Below the pieces are notes generated by a model. That model was not told the origin of the DNA. It saw nothing but the letters and a program-made list of their open reading frames with translations, and ran no database searches. A stretch of DNA of 64,000 nt, from assembly GCF_001905445.1 (NCBI RefSeq), contig NZ_LIVQ01000001.1, positions 806,001-870,000 on the forward strand. Reading direction: 5' to 3'. This DNA comes from Streptomyces sp. CB00455 (GTDB lineage: Bacteria; Actinomycetota; Actinomycetes; Streptomycetales; Streptomycetaceae). Shown here piece after piece: positions 1 to 10,789 of the stretch; the first letter of the stretch is position 1; the number at the start of each line of letters is the position of its first letter. Made by a program: the position numbers and the translations under genes.

Positions 1-1016
1 ATGCCGGCCTGCGGCGTGCCCGCGTTGAGGCGCGCCGCGAAGACCAGGCCGGCCAGCGCGGCCAGGACGCCCATGTTGACGAAGGCGAGGAAGACGATGC
101 GCTTGCTCTTGACGCCGGACAGCCGGGCGGCGGGCTCGTTGCCGCCGATGGCGTAGGTGTGGCGGCCCAGGACGGAGTTGCGCATGACGTAGCCGAAGGC
201 GACCAGCAGCACGCCGAGGAGGAGCAGCACGATCGGGAAGCCGTGGTAGCTCGCCAGCAGCAGGGTGAAGACGGTGACGGCGGCGGCGACGGCCGCCAGC
301 TTGACGAGGAACAGCCCTGCCGGCAGCAGGGGGAGCCCGTAGGAGGCGGCCTGGCGGCGGCCCCGGACCTCCTGCACGAGGGCCAGCGCCAGGACGCCGA
401 AACCGAGCAGGAGGGTGAGGTTGTGGTAGTTGGTGTGCGGGCCGGCCTCCGGGAGGAAGCCGCTGCTGATCTGGCGGAAGCCGGTGGGGAAGGGGGCCAC
501 CGACTGGCCCTGGAGCAGGATCTGCGTCCCGCCGCGGAACAGCAGCATGCCCGCGAGGGTGACGATGAACGACGGGATGCCCACGTAGGCGATCCAGAAT
601 CCCTGCCAGGCTCCGGCCACCGCGCCGATCAGGAGCGAGAGGGCCACGGCGACCGGCCAGGGCATGTCGTGGTGGACCATCATCACGGCCGCCGCGGCGC
701 CGACGAAGGCGGCCAGGGAGCCGACGGACAGGTCGATGTGGCCGGCGATGATGACGATCATCATCCCGATGGCGAGGATGAGGATGTAGCCGTTCTGCTG
801 GATCAGGTTGGTGACGTTGAGCGGCTTGAGCAGCGTCCCGTCGGTCCAGATCTGGAACAGCACGACGATCAGCGCGAGGGCCACCAGCATGCCGTACTGC
901 CGGACGTTGCCGCGCAGGAGGTGCACGAGGAGGGTGCGCGGGCCGTCGGCCTCACGGGGGCCCTTGTCCCCGGTCGAGGAGTCGGCCCCGACGGCCGTGC
1001 TCTGGGTCTGGGTCAT
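1..1016 (-). CDS. mmsB: Sugar ABC transporter permease (MmsB/XylH type), 3' end outside window
   Basis: Membrane permease of a monosaccharide importer of the ribose/xylose/ChvE class. The reading frame runs off the left edge, so only about 338 residues are seen. It has a hydrophilic N-terminus, then repeated hydrophobic segments with typical family stretches such as 'IIAGHIDLSVGS' and 'YVGIPSFIVTLAGM', and near the edge 'RHTYAIGGNEPAARLSG', the conserved cytoplasmic loop of this family. The start ATG lies 3 nt after the stop of the ATPase gene, so the two are almost certainly co-transcribed and coupled. Function is clear at family level; the exact sugar is not. Confidence 0.88.
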   Translation of the reverse strand, partial: MTQTQSTAVGADSSTGDKGPREADGPRTLLVHLLRGNVRQYGMLVALALIVVLFQIWTDGTLLKPLNVTNLIQQNGYILILAIGMMIVIIAGHIDLSVGSLAAFVGAAAAVMMVHHDMPWPVAVALSLLIGAVAGAWQGFWIAYVGIPSFIVTLAGMLLFRGGTQILLQGQSVAPFPTGFRQISSGFLPEAGPHTNYHNLTLLLGFGVLALALVQEVRGRRQAASYGLPLLPAGLFLVKLAAVAAAVTVFTLLLASYHGFPIVLLLLGVLLVAFGYVMRNSVLGRHTYAIGGNEPAARLSGVKSKRIVFLAFVNMGVLAALAGLVFAARLNAGTPQAG

Positions 1017-1019
1017 GCG

Positions 1020-2567
1020 TCACACCTGCTCGTTGTGGGTGGCTGCGCTCACGGTCATGAGGCGCATGAGGGATTCCTGCGTGGCCTCCGCACCGGGCAC
1101 CTCACCGGTGATGCGCCCCTCGGCCATGGTGTAGATGCGGTCGCACAGGCCGAGGAGCTCGGGCAGTTCGGAGGAGATGACGAGGACGGCCTTGCCCTGG
1201 GCCGCGAGATCGGCGATCACGGCGTAGATCTCGGCCTTCGCCCCGATGTCGATGCCGCGGGTGGGCTCGTCGAGGATGAGCACCTCGGGCTCGGAGAAGA
1301 TCCACTTGCTGAGGACGACCTTCTGCTGGTTGCCGCCGCTGAGCTTGCCGGTCTGCGCGAACACCGAGGGCGTCTTGATGTTCATGGTCCTGCGGTACTT
1401 CTCCGCGACGCGCGTCTCCTCGTGCTCGTTGACCCAGCCGCGCCGGGAGACCTTGCCGAGGGCGCTCAGCGAGATGTTGCGGCGGATGTCCTGCTTGAGG
1501 TCGAGCCCGAGGTGCTTGCGGTCCTCGGTGACGTAGGCCAGGCCGTGTCCGATCGCCTCGGGGACCGTGCGCGTACGGATCTCCTTGCCGTCGAGCAGGA
1601 CCTGCCCGCCGGTGCGGCGTCCGTAGGAGCGGCCGAAGACGCTCATGGCGAGCTCGGTGCGGCCGGCGCCCATCAGGCCCGCCATGCCGACGATCTCGCC
1701 GCGCCTGACGGTGAGGGACGCGGCGTCGACCACCTTGCGGTGCACGTCGATCGGGTGCAGGACGGTCCAGTCCCGGATCTCCAGCGCGACGTCCCCGATC
1801 TGCGGGCTGCGCTCGGGGTAGCGGTGTTCGAGGTCGCGGCCGACCATGCCGCGGATGATGCGGTCCTCGGAGACGTTCCCCGCATCCACGGCGAGGGTCT
1901 CGATGGTGCGGCCGTCGCGCAGGATGGTGACGGTGTCGGCGACGCGCGCGATCTCGTTCAGCTTGTGGGAGATGACGATGCAGGCGATGCCCTGGGCCTT
2001 GAGTTCGAGGATGAGGTCGAGGAGCTTGCGGCTGTCCTCGTCGTTGAGCGCGGCCGTCGGCTCGTCCAAGATGAGCAGCTTGACCTCCTTGGCCAGGGCC
2101 TTGGCGATCTCGACCAGCTGCTGTTTGCCCACACCGATGTCCGCGACGCGGGTCTGCGGGTTGTCGGGGAGGCCGACGCGCTCCAGCAGGGACTTGGCGT
2201 GGGTGAGCGTCCGGTGCCAGCTGATGAAGCCCCGCGAGGCGTGCTCGTTGCCGAGGAAGATGTTCTCGGCGATGGACAGGTAGGGGATCAGGGCCAGTTC
2301 CTGGTGGATGATCACGATCCCGCGGCGCTCGCTGGCGCGGATGTCCCCGAAGGCGCACGGTTCGCCCTGGAAGCGGATCTCGCCCTCGTAGGAACCGTGC
2401 GGGTGGACCCCGCTCAGCACCTTCATCAGGGTGGACTTGCCCGCGCCGTTCTCGCCGCAGATGGCGTGGACCTCGCCTGCGGCGACGGTCAGGTTGACGT
2501 CCGAGAGCGCCTTGACGCCGGGGAAGGATTTGCTGATCGAACGCATCTCGAGGACGGGTCCGGCCAT
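1020..2567 (-). CDS. mmsA: Sugar ABC transporter ATP-binding protein with two ABC domains
   Basis: 515-residue double ATPase that powers the monosaccharide importer. The first domain has Walker A (GENGAGKST, residues 38-46) and Walker B '[11 protein letters not shown]'. The second has the degenerate loop 'GLMGAGRTE', with Arg where Lys is expected, as is usual for this family, followed by signature 'LSGGNQQK' and Walker B '[12 protein letters not shown]'. Length matches MmsA/XylG/GguA (about 500 residues). It lies between the binding-protein gene upstream and the permease gene downstream. A strong hairpin separates it from the binding-protein gene and could lower its expression relative to that gene. 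Confidence 0.93.
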   Translation of the reverse strand: MAGPVLEMRSISKSFPGVKALSDVNLTVAAGEVHAICGENGAGKSTLMKVLSGVHPHGSYEGEIRFQGEPCAFGDIRASERRGIVIIHQELALIPYLSIAENIFLGNEHASRGFISWHRTLTHAKSLLERVGLPDNPQTRVADIGVGKQQLVEIAKALAKEVKLLILDEPTAALNDEDSRKLLDLILELKAQGIACIVISHKLNEIARVADTVTILRDGRTIETLAVDAGNVSEDRIIRGMVGRDLEHRYPERSPQIGDVALEIRDWTVLHPIDVHRKVVDAASLTVRRGEIVGMAGLMGAGRTELAMSVFGRSYGRRTGGQVLLDGKEIRTRTVPEAIGHGLAYVTEDRKHLGLDLKQDIRRNISLSALGKVSRRGWVNEHEETRVAEKYRRTMNIKTPSVFAQTGKLSGGNQQKVVLSKWIFSEPEVLILDEPTRGIDIGAKAEIYAVIADLAAQGKAVLVISSELPELLGLCDRIYTMAEGRITGEVPGAEATQESLMRLMTVSAATHNEQV

Positions 2568-2592
2568 GGTGGTGGGTCCGTTCGGCTGGGGT

Positions 2593-2627
2593 GGTGCGGC
2601 CGGCCGTGCTGGGGGGCCGGCCGCGCC
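2593..2627 (-). promoter_or_regulatory. Intercistronic hairpin between binding protein and ATPase genes
   Basis: A perfect 10-bp inverted repeat (2596-2605 with 2615-2624, loop 9 nt) extends outward through one G-T mismatch to about 15 bp. It lies in the 98-nt gap after the binding-protein stop codon. Such hairpins in sugar ABC operons usually protect the upstream binding-protein mRNA from 3' decay or attenuate transcription, giving excess binding protein. The function here is inferred from position. Confidence 0.6.
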
Positions 2628-2665
2628 ACCGGTTCTTCGGCCCGGATCTGGGGGCCCGGTGGCGG

Positions 2666-3763
2666 CTACTTCAGCTGGTCGGCGGTGTACTGGCCGGAGT
2701 CGACGAGCAGCTTCTGGTAGTTCTCCTTGTCCACGCTGACGGGCTGCAGCAGGTAGGCAGGCACGACCTTGACCCCGTTGTCGTACTGCTTGGTGTCGTT
2801 GACCTCGGGCTTGCCGCCGGTGAGCATCGCGTCGCCCATCTGCACGGTCACCTTGGCCAGTTCACGGGTGTCCTTGTACACCGTCTGGGTCTGTTCGCCC
2901 GCGATGATGGACTTCACCGACGCCAGTTCGGCGTCCTGGCCGGTCACGATGGGCAGTGCCTTGCCCGCGGCGCCGTAACCGACCCCCTTCAGGGAGGACA
3001 CGATGCCGATCGACATGCCGTCGTAGGGGGAGAGCACCGCGTCGACCTTGGCCGACGTGTAGGCCTTGCTGAGCAGGTTGTCCATCCGGGACTGGGCGAC
3101 GCCGCCGTCCCAGCGCAGGGTCGCGACCTGGTTGAAGTCGCTCTGGCCGCTCTTGATCACGAGCTTGCCGGCGTCGATGTGGGGCTTCAGGACGCTCATC
3201 GCGCCCTGGTAGAAGAACGCGGCGTTGTTGTCGTCCGGCGATCCCGCGAACAGCTCGATGTTGTAGGGGCCCTTGCCGTCCTTCAGACCGAGCCGGTCGG
3301 CGATGTAGGTGGCCTGCAGGACGCCGACCTTGTAGTTGTCGAAGGTGGCGTAGTAGTCGACGTTCCCGGTGCCGCGGATCAAGCGGTCGTAGGAGATGAC
3401 CTGGATCTTCGCGTCGGCGGCCTTCTGGAGCACATCGCTGAGCGAGGAACCGTCGATCGGGGCGATGACCAGCAGCTTCGCACCTTTGGTGATCATGTTC
3501 TCGACCTGGGCGACCTGGTTCTCCACGACGTTGTCGCCGAACTGGAGATCGGTCTTGTAGCCCTTGGCCTGGAACTGCTTGACCATGTTGTCGCCGTCGG
3601 CGATCCAGCGCTCGGAGGACTTGGTCGGCATGGCGATCCCGATCAGCCCCCCCTTGGCGTCACCGGCGGACGCGCCGTCGCCGACACCGTTCGCACTCTG
3701 GCCGCATGCCGCGAGCATGAGCGTGAGGGCCCCGATGGCGAGACCGGTCGATATTCTCCGCAC
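2666..3763 (-). CDS. chvE: Monosaccharide-binding lipoprotein (ChvE/XylF type)
   Basis: 365-residue periplasmic-binding-protein-like lipoprotein that captures a sugar outside the membrane. The signal peptide ends with a lipobox L-A-A-C, putting the lipidated Cys at residue 20. The mature part has the type I binding-protein layout: '[18 protein letters not shown]' at the first strand, '[19 protein letters not shown]' in the hinge region and '[14 protein letters not shown]' in the second lobe. Several aromatic and acidic residues are of the kind that bind pyranoses (Trp, Asp, Arg). First gene of the three-gene transporter operon; a LacI-type palindrome lies about 150 bp upstream. ChvE, XylF or a related sugar specificity cannot be told apart by eye. 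Confidence 0.9.
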   Translation of the reverse strand: MRRISTGLAIGALTLMLAACGQSANGVGDGASAGDAKGGLIGIAMPTKSSERWIADGDNMVKQFQAKGYKTDLQFGDNVVENQVAQVENMITKGAKLLVIAPIDGSSLSDVLQKAADAKIQVISYDRLIRGTGNVDYYATFDNYKVGVLQATYIADRLGLKDGKGPYNIELFAGSPDDNNAAFFYQGAMSVLKPHIDAGKLVIKSGQSDFNQVATLRWDGGVAQSRMDNLLSKAYTSAKVDAVLSPYDGMSIGIVSSLKGVGYGAAGKALPIVTGQDAELASVKSIIAGEQTQTVYKDTRELAKVTVQMGDAMLTGGKPEVNDTKQYDNGVKVVPAYLLQPVSVDKENYQKLLVDSGQYTADQLK

Positions 3764-3914
3764 GTTTCCTCCAGTGGTGTGCCGCGACCCGGCGTGACGG
3801 GGCGGGGGCCGGCCGGGCGGCCCCGGGCGAACTGCCTGCGGCCGGGTCCGCTTGGGTGGCCGGGGTGCTGTGGACCGGCCTCGTGACTGTCGCTCCGGCC
3901 TGGCGTTACACGAG

Positions 3915-3928
3915 TGTTAACGCTAACA
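3915..3928. promoter_or_regulatory. LacI-type palindromic operator upstream of the sugar ABC operon
   Basis: The 14-bp site TGTTAACGCTAACA has perfect 5-bp arms (TGTTA/TAACA) around a near-symmetric ACGC core, 12 of 14 positions symmetric. This is the form of LacI/GalR-family operators, and it stands out in AT content from the surrounding DNA. It is 152 bp upstream of the binding-protein start and 284 bp upstream of the divergent kinase gene. No LacI or ROK regulator is encoded in the window, so the regulator must be elsewhere. Confidence 0.6.
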
Positions 3929-4144
3929 ACGAAGCCGTCAAGGCCCCTGGGATCACCTTTGTGTACCCCTTGCCGCCGAGGTCCGGCGCCGTGCGACGGG
4001 CTCGGCCGCGAGCCTGGAACCCTGCCGTCCGTATACGCCCGCGCGCGGGCCGGGGCGCGATGGGCGGGGCCCCGGGGCGGGAGGCGGACCGAGGCGGCGG
4101 GCACGGCGCGGGGCGGCGGGCCCGTGGCGGCGTCCGGACGCCGC

Positions 4145-4174
4145 TTGACTGGTACCTCGCGCTGCCGGTAGGGA
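4145..4174 (+). promoter_or_regulatory. Candidate sigma-70-like promoter of the kinase gene
   Basis: TTGACT at 4145-4150 is followed after 18 nt by TAGGGA at 4169-4174, a reasonable housekeeping (HrdB-like) promoter for this GC range. It lies about 38 bp upstream of the kinase start, which has a GGGGGA ribosome-binding site. The rest of the 448-bp gap between the divergent genes is GC-rich with no gene apparent. Confidence 0.35.
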
Positions 4175-4211
4175 GAGGCTGTCACCGCGCAGGGTTGGAA
4201 ACGGGGGAAAC

Positions 4212-6665
<2,454 letters not shown>

Positions 6666-7038
6666 GCCCGGCGGGCACACGCACCGGCCCCGCGGGTCCG
6701 GTCGCTCCTTCAGTCCTTGGCCCAGTCCTTCACCGCGCCGCCCGGCCGCCGGCCGGGGCCGACCGGACGGCGCCGGGGTCGGGGTCCCTGGCCTGCGGCC
6801 GGGCGCCGAACTCCGCTCTGCCGTGGGCGAGTCCGCCGTCCGCGCCGCGACCGGGCGGAGCGTCCCGTACATGGAACGGCGACGCCGTCCCGGGGCGGAC
6901 CGGGGGGACCGGACGCCCGACGGTGGAGGCGGTTCCGCCACCGCACAAAATGAATATTCAACGACCTTGTGGCGCAAGCGAGTTGGCCGGATCCCGGGAT
7001 GACCGCCGGCGCGCGCCCATGGCATGATCAACCTTCCT

Positions 7039-7054
7039 GTTACTTACGAGTAAC
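7039..7054. promoter_or_regulatory. Inverted repeat GTTACT-N4-AGTAAC upstream of lipoprotein gene
   Basis: A perfect 6-bp inverted repeat with a 4-nt spacer, 37 bp before the GTG start of the 7091 gene. It lies in a local AT-rich patch of the 425-bp gap (6666-7090), which otherwise holds no visible gene. Size and spacing fit a TetR-family operator. The binding protein is not identifiable from this window. Confidence 0.5.
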
Positions 7055-7090
7055 GCCCCTCTCCCCTCCCCCTGTGAAGGTCACACGCAC

Positions 7091-8551
7091 GTGCGCACGC
7101 TCGCCAGACGCCTCCTCGTCCCCTGCCTGACCGCTCTGGCGCTCACGGCCACCGGCTGCTCCACCGCGGCGCACACCGGCGCTGCCGGGCCCGCGGCCCC
7201 TGCCGGTGCCACCACGGCGGCGGCGGACGCCGGGTCGCAGCGGCTCGACGTGGCGGCCGCGCCGCAGGGGTCGGCCGCCCCCACGGCCATCGCCCGGACC
7301 CGTACCGGAAAGGGGCCCGAGAAGTCCCCGCTGAAGGTCGCCTCCTACGACAAGGCGAGCGGACGGGCCGTCATATCGGGCCCGGGCCCCGGCAACGGAC
7401 CCGCTTCGGGCAACGGCAACGGCTCCGGCGCCACCGCTTCACCGGGCCGCTCCCCCGCGCCGGACGCACCCGCCACACCGGCCACACCCGACGCGCCCGT
7501 CACCGTGGGCGACGTCATCGCCAGCGCACCGGCGCCGGGCGCCCCGGACGGCCTGCTCGCGAAAGTCACCGAGGTCGTCGGGAAGACCGGTCGCGGTACC
7601 GAGGTGAAGACCGCCCCCACGACGCTGTCCTCCGTCCTCAACGACGACAAGGCCGACGGCAAGGTCCCGGTCGACCCGGCCTCGGTCACCGTCGAACCCC
7701 TGATGAAGGGCGTCACGCTCTCCTGGGCCAAGGGCCAGGGCGCACGGTTCGGACCCAAGGGCGCGACGCTGCCCCTGGGCAGCCTGCGGCTCGACGTGGA
7801 CGCCTCGGTGGACACCGCCGCGGGCGCCCCGCTCTCCGCCGGCGCCTCGGTGTCGGGCTTCGTCCAGCTGGCCCCCGAGGTGGAGTTCTCCTACGACGGC
7901 GCCTCGGGCGCCGCTCTGGCCCCCAACTCCGCCTTCCTCGGCATGAGCGGCGCCTGGTCGTCCCAGTGGGAGCTCAAGGGCCGGGCCGCCGCGAGCACCG
8001 GCGCGCCCCGGCGCATCCCCTTCGCCAAGCTGCACAGCGCCCCCGTCATCCAGGTCGGCCCGGTCCCCGTCGTCGTCACCCTCGACCTGACCTGCTACGT
8101 CCAGGTGGAGGCCGACGGGCGCGTGACCCTGGACGTCCGGCAGGACGTCCGGGGCGACTTCCGGGTCGGCGGGGGCTACGCCCCGGGCAAGGGCTGGACC
8201 CCGGTCGCCACTTCGGCCGTGCAGAGCTCCCCGGTGAAGGCGGGCGTCACCGCGGCCGGGAGCGTCAAGGCCGCCCTCGGCGCCGAGGCTTCCGTCGGCC
8301 TGTACGGAGCCGTCGGCGTCACGGCCGACTTCGCCCCCTACCTGCGCGGCGAGGCCGAGGCCAAGGCGACGGCGGCCAGTGGCGGCAAGCCCGCGCCGTC
8401 CGTCTCCTGGGCGCTGCACGGCGGCTTCGACCTGAGCGGTCAGCTCCAGTTCGCCCTTTCCCTCTTCGGGACACCGGTCCTCGAACACCGCATCCCGCTG
8501 GGCGCCCTCCACCGTGAGTGGCCCCTCACGACGGGCCGCACCGGGTCGTAG
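7091..8551 (+). CDS. Secreted lipoprotein of unknown function
   Basis: 486 residues from a GTG start with a weak GAAGG site. An N-terminal signal peptide ends in a lipobox-like T-A-T-G-C (Cys about residue 23). A disordered Ala/Pro/Gly/Ser-rich stretch runs to about residue 140. The C-terminal 300 residues look like a beta-rich extracellular domain: alternating hydrophobic strands, few Cys, and Gly-rich turns such as 'RVGGGYAPGKGW'. I do not recognise the family. An inverted repeat just upstream suggests repressor control. It is flanked by the kinase gene and a convergent DUF1269-like gene; no functional link is evident. Confidence 0.75.
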   Translation: MRTLARRLLVPCLTALALTATGCSTAAHTGAAGPAAPAGATTAAADAGSQRLDVAAAPQGSAAPTAIARTRTGKGPEKSPLKVASYDKASGRAVISGPGPGNGPASGNGNGSGATASPGRSPAPDAPATPATPDAPVTVGDVIASAPAPGAPDGLLAKVTEVVGKTGRGTEVKTAPTTLSSVLNDDKADGKVPVDPASVTVEPLMKGVTLSWAKGQGARFGPKGATLPLGSLRLDVDASVDTAAGAPLSAGASVSGFVQLAPEVEFSYDGASGAALAPNSAFLGMSGAWSSQWELKGRAAASTGAPRRIPFAKLHSAPVIQVGPVPVVVTLDLTCYVQVEADGRVTLDVRQDVRGDFRVGGGYAPGKGWTPVATSAVQSSPVKAGVTAAGSVKAALGAEASVGLYGAVGVTADFAPYLRGEAEAKATAASGGKPAPSVSWALHGGFDLSGQLQFALSLFGTPVLEHRIPLGALHREWPLTTGRTGS

Positions 8552-8611
8552 GCGACCACCGGCCGGGCGGGCGATGCGGGGGGTGCGGGCGCGCCGTACA
8601 CCTGGCCGGGG

Positions 8612-9136
8612 TCAGGAGAACTGCGGCTTCTCCGGGGCCTTCTCCGCGGCCTGCTCGGCTGCCCGTTCGGCCGCCCGGACCTGAGCCGCGAAGTCCTTGG
8701 CGGGGACGCGTTCCAGGATGCCGCCGTGGCGGCGGGCGAGATCGTCCGCCGGCTGCGGCGAGGACTCGTGCACGTCGAGGACGAGCAGCGAGGCGCCGTC
8801 GTCGACGCGGCTGCTCAGCATGATCAGACCGGCGCCGTCCTCCCGCAGCTGCTGGTTCTCCGCGGCGCTGCCGAGGGCCGCGCCCGCCGCCGTGCCCAGG
8901 AACACGCCGACGGGTCCGCCCAGCAGGCCGACCAGTCCCCCGGCGAGGCCACCACCGGCGGTCGCGATCCCGGAGCCGTGCACGTGGCTCTCCGGCACGT
9001 GGAGCAGCCCGTCGGGCGAGCGTTCCAGGACCGCCGCCTGCCGGAGCCCCGGCAGGCCCAGCGCCTCCTGGAACGCCGCACGGCCCGCCGCCGGACCGGT
9101 GAACGAGATCAGCAGCATCTGGTGGCTGTCCGCCAT
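8612..9136 (-). CDS. DUF1269-like membrane-associated protein
   Basis: 174 residues, ATG with AGGAGG just upstream. The N-terminal third looks like an alpha/beta ferredoxin-like unit ('LLISFTGPAAGRAAFQEALGL'-type start). The middle has a Gly/Ala-rich stretch with several GxxxG-like steps ('AGGGLAGGLVGLLGGPVG'), typical of DUF1269 proteins, which may insert in or lie on the membrane. The C-terminus is charged and helical, ending in Ala/Glu/Lys-rich residues. Cellular role of this family is unknown. Convergent with the 7091 lipoprotein gene. Confidence 0.7.
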   Translation of the reverse strand: MADSHQMLLISFTGPAAGRAAFQEALGLPGLRQAAVLERSPDGLLHVPESHVHGSGIATAGGGLAGGLVGLLGGPVGVFLGTAAGAALGSAAENQQLREDGAGLIMLSSRVDDGASLLVLDVHESSPQPADDLARRHGGILERVPAKDFAAQVRAAERAAEQAAEKAPEKPQFS

Positions 9137-9294
9137 GTCGTATGTCCTCCTGTGTCACGCAGTACGCCGTACGAGGGCCCGCGCCCTTCCGCTACCCGTT
9201 CCCGGCGCGCCGACACGGGTGACCCGGGTGACGCTCCGCCGCTGCGGTGCCGATCCGTCCGCACCGCGCGCACCGCACCCGCACGACGCCCCGC

Positions 9295-9645
9295 CTATAC
9301 CGGATCCGGCCCTCCCGTCAGGGCCGGGGAGGGGTCGTGGGACGGCCAGGCGGCCTCCCGCAGGACCGCGATGGCGTGCAGGGTCCCGCCCGTGCGGCCG
9401 GCCAGCAGGCCCTGCGGGGTGTGGACGCTCCACAGGCTCTCCGAGCAGGGCTCGGCGCGGCCCAGGGGGAACGGACGGGTGATGTCGGTGACGTCCTGGA
9501 TGACGACCGCCCCGTCCGACCGTGCGGCGCGGTAGCTGCGCCCCATGCACTTGAACGGCAGCGGCCGGGCGGTGATCTCATCGAGTCCCAGGCCGCCCGC
9601 CCCCGTTCCGGGCTGCGCGTCCGGAACCGGACCCAGACCGATCAT
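9295..9645 (-). CDS. Hypothetical protein (116 aa)
   Basis: Short ORF starting at ATG 9645 behind a good GGAGG site 4 nt away, which is the main support for it. The longer frame that runs upstream through 10611 is antisense to the SDR gene and is not credible. The protein is rich in Gly, Pro and Arg, with one Cys near residue 33 and one in 'AEPCSES', and shows no signal peptide or membrane segment. I do not recognise it. Confidence 0.5.
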   Translation of the reverse strand: MIGLGPVPDAQPGTGAGGLGLDEITARPLPFKCMGRSYRAARSDGAVVIQDVTDITRPFPLGRAEPCSESLWSVHTPQGLLAGRTGGTLHAIAVLREAAWPSHDPSPALTGGPDPV

Positions 9646-9773
9646 GACGCCTCCGTAACACCGCGCGACCGCATGTGACCTCATCGTAGTCACTCCGGCG
9701 GAACCGGCCTGGCGGGGGGGGTGTGGGGGGGGCCAGCGCGCGCGAGGGGCGGGAACGGGCGGGAGGGGGCCGC

Positions 9774-9824
9774 CGGTCGGACCGGGGATGGTTGAACGGG
9801 GGACGGTCGGACCGGGGACGGTTG
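9774..9824. repeat. Direct repeat of a 21-bp unit upstream of the SDR gene
   Basis: Two copies of a 21-bp unit (9774-9794 and 9804-9824, one mismatch) spaced 30 bp apart, each holding the near-palindrome GGTCGGACC. They lie 29-79 bp upstream of the SDR start, in the 207-bp gap between divergent genes. A 30-bp period is about three helical turns, so tandem operators on one DNA face are possible. A run of G residues precedes them. Confidence 0.55.
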
Positions 9825-9852
9825 GCAGGGCCCGGACGGGTAGGCGCTGCGT

Positions 9853-10650
9853 ATGGACACACTCAACCCTCTGGCGGTCGTCACCGGTGCGTCGAGCGGC
9901 ATCGGCTACGAACTGGCCAAACAGTTCGCCGCCCACGGATTCGACCTGATCATCGCGGCGGAGGACGACGCGCTGGACGTGGCTGCCGCCGCTCTGACCG
10001 CCCAGGGCGGGCGCGCCCAGGCCGTCCGGACCGATCTCACCACGCGCGAGGGCGTCGAGAAGCTCCTGCGCGCCGTCACCGCCACCCGGCGGCCCGTGGC
10101 CGCCGCCGCGCTCAACGCGGGCGTCGGGCGGGGCGGCCCCTTCCTGGAGACCGACCTGGCCGATGAGCTGGAGATCATCGACCTGAACGTCACTTCCACC
10201 GTCCACCTCGCGAAGGGGCTGCTGCCCGGCATGGTGGAGGACGGGGAGGGGCGGGTGCTGATCACGTCCTCGATCGCGTCCACCATGCCCGGTTCCTTCC
10301 AGGCCGTCTACAACGCGAGCAAGTCGTTCCTCCAGTCCTTCGCCCAGGCGCTGCAGAACGAACTGAAGGACACCGGTGTCACGGTCACCTCGCTGATGCC
10401 GGGTCCGACCGAGACCGAATTCTTCGAACGTGCCGGCATGCTGGACACGAAGGTCGGCCGGTCGGAGAAGGATGACCCCGCCCAGGTCGCCGCGCAGGGC
10501 TTCGAGGCGATGATGGCCGGCAGGGACAAGGTCGTCGCCGGCTCCTGGAAGACCCGGGCGCAGGGCCTGGCCGGCCGCGTACTGCCCGACAGCGTCAAGG
10601 CCCACGTCCACCGCGGCATGGCGGCCCCGGCCTCCGGTACGGACGGCTGA
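9853..10650 (+). CDS. Short-chain dehydrogenase/reductase (SDR)
   Basis: 265-residue classical SDR, an NAD(P)-dependent oxidoreductase. The Rossmann motif 'TGASSGIG' is near the N-terminus (residues 14-21), followed by the 'LNAGVG' strand region and the catalytic set: Ser in 'ITSSIAS' and the Y-x-x-x-K motif in 'YNASK'. Acidic residues after the second strand ('AAEDD') suggest NAD rather than NADP preference, though this is inference. Substrate unknown. Monocistronic; ends at a perfect hairpin shared with the convergent decarboxylase gene. The 21-bp direct repeats upstream may control it. Confidence 0.9.
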   Translation: MDTLNPLAVVTGASSGIGYELAKQFAAHGFDLIIAAEDDALDVAAAALTAQGGRAQAVRTDLTTREGVEKLLRAVTATRRPVAAAALNAGVGRGGPFLETDLADELEIIDLNVTSTVHLAKGLLPGMVEDGEGRVLITSSIASTMPGSFQAVYNASKSFLQSFAQALQNELKDTGVTVTSLMPGPTETEFFERAGMLDTKVGRSEKDDPAQVAAQGFEAMMAGRDKVVAGSWKTRAQGLAGRVLPDSVKAHVHRGMAAPASGTDG

Positions 10651-10673
10651 GCCGGCCGGTCCGCGGGGAGCCG

Positions 10674-10718
10674 CACCAGTGGACCGCCGGGCCGGGTTGG
10701 CCGGGCGGTCCCCTGGTG
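10674..10718. terminator. Bidirectional terminator between SDR and decarboxylase genes
   Basis: An inverted repeat, 10674-10688 with 10704-10718, pairs 14 of 15 positions around a 15-nt GC-rich loop. It lies 24 bp after the SDR stop and 72 bp after the stop of the convergent decarboxylase gene. There is no T run, as is common in these genomes. Confidence 0.7.
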
Positions 10719-10789
10719 CCGGGCGACCTGCGGGCCGGGGCCGGCCGGCGGCGCGCCCGGCCTGTGCCGCCCCGGCCGGCCGCTCTGCC

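Noticed and set aside
159..3886. Very long plus-strand open frames (for example 159-2720 and 2591-3886) opposite the sugar ABC genes
   Set aside because: They are the antisense of conserved ATPase and binding-protein genes, rich in Gly/Asp/Ala/Arg, with no motifs or ribosome-binding sites. In this GC range antisense frames stay open by codon bias.
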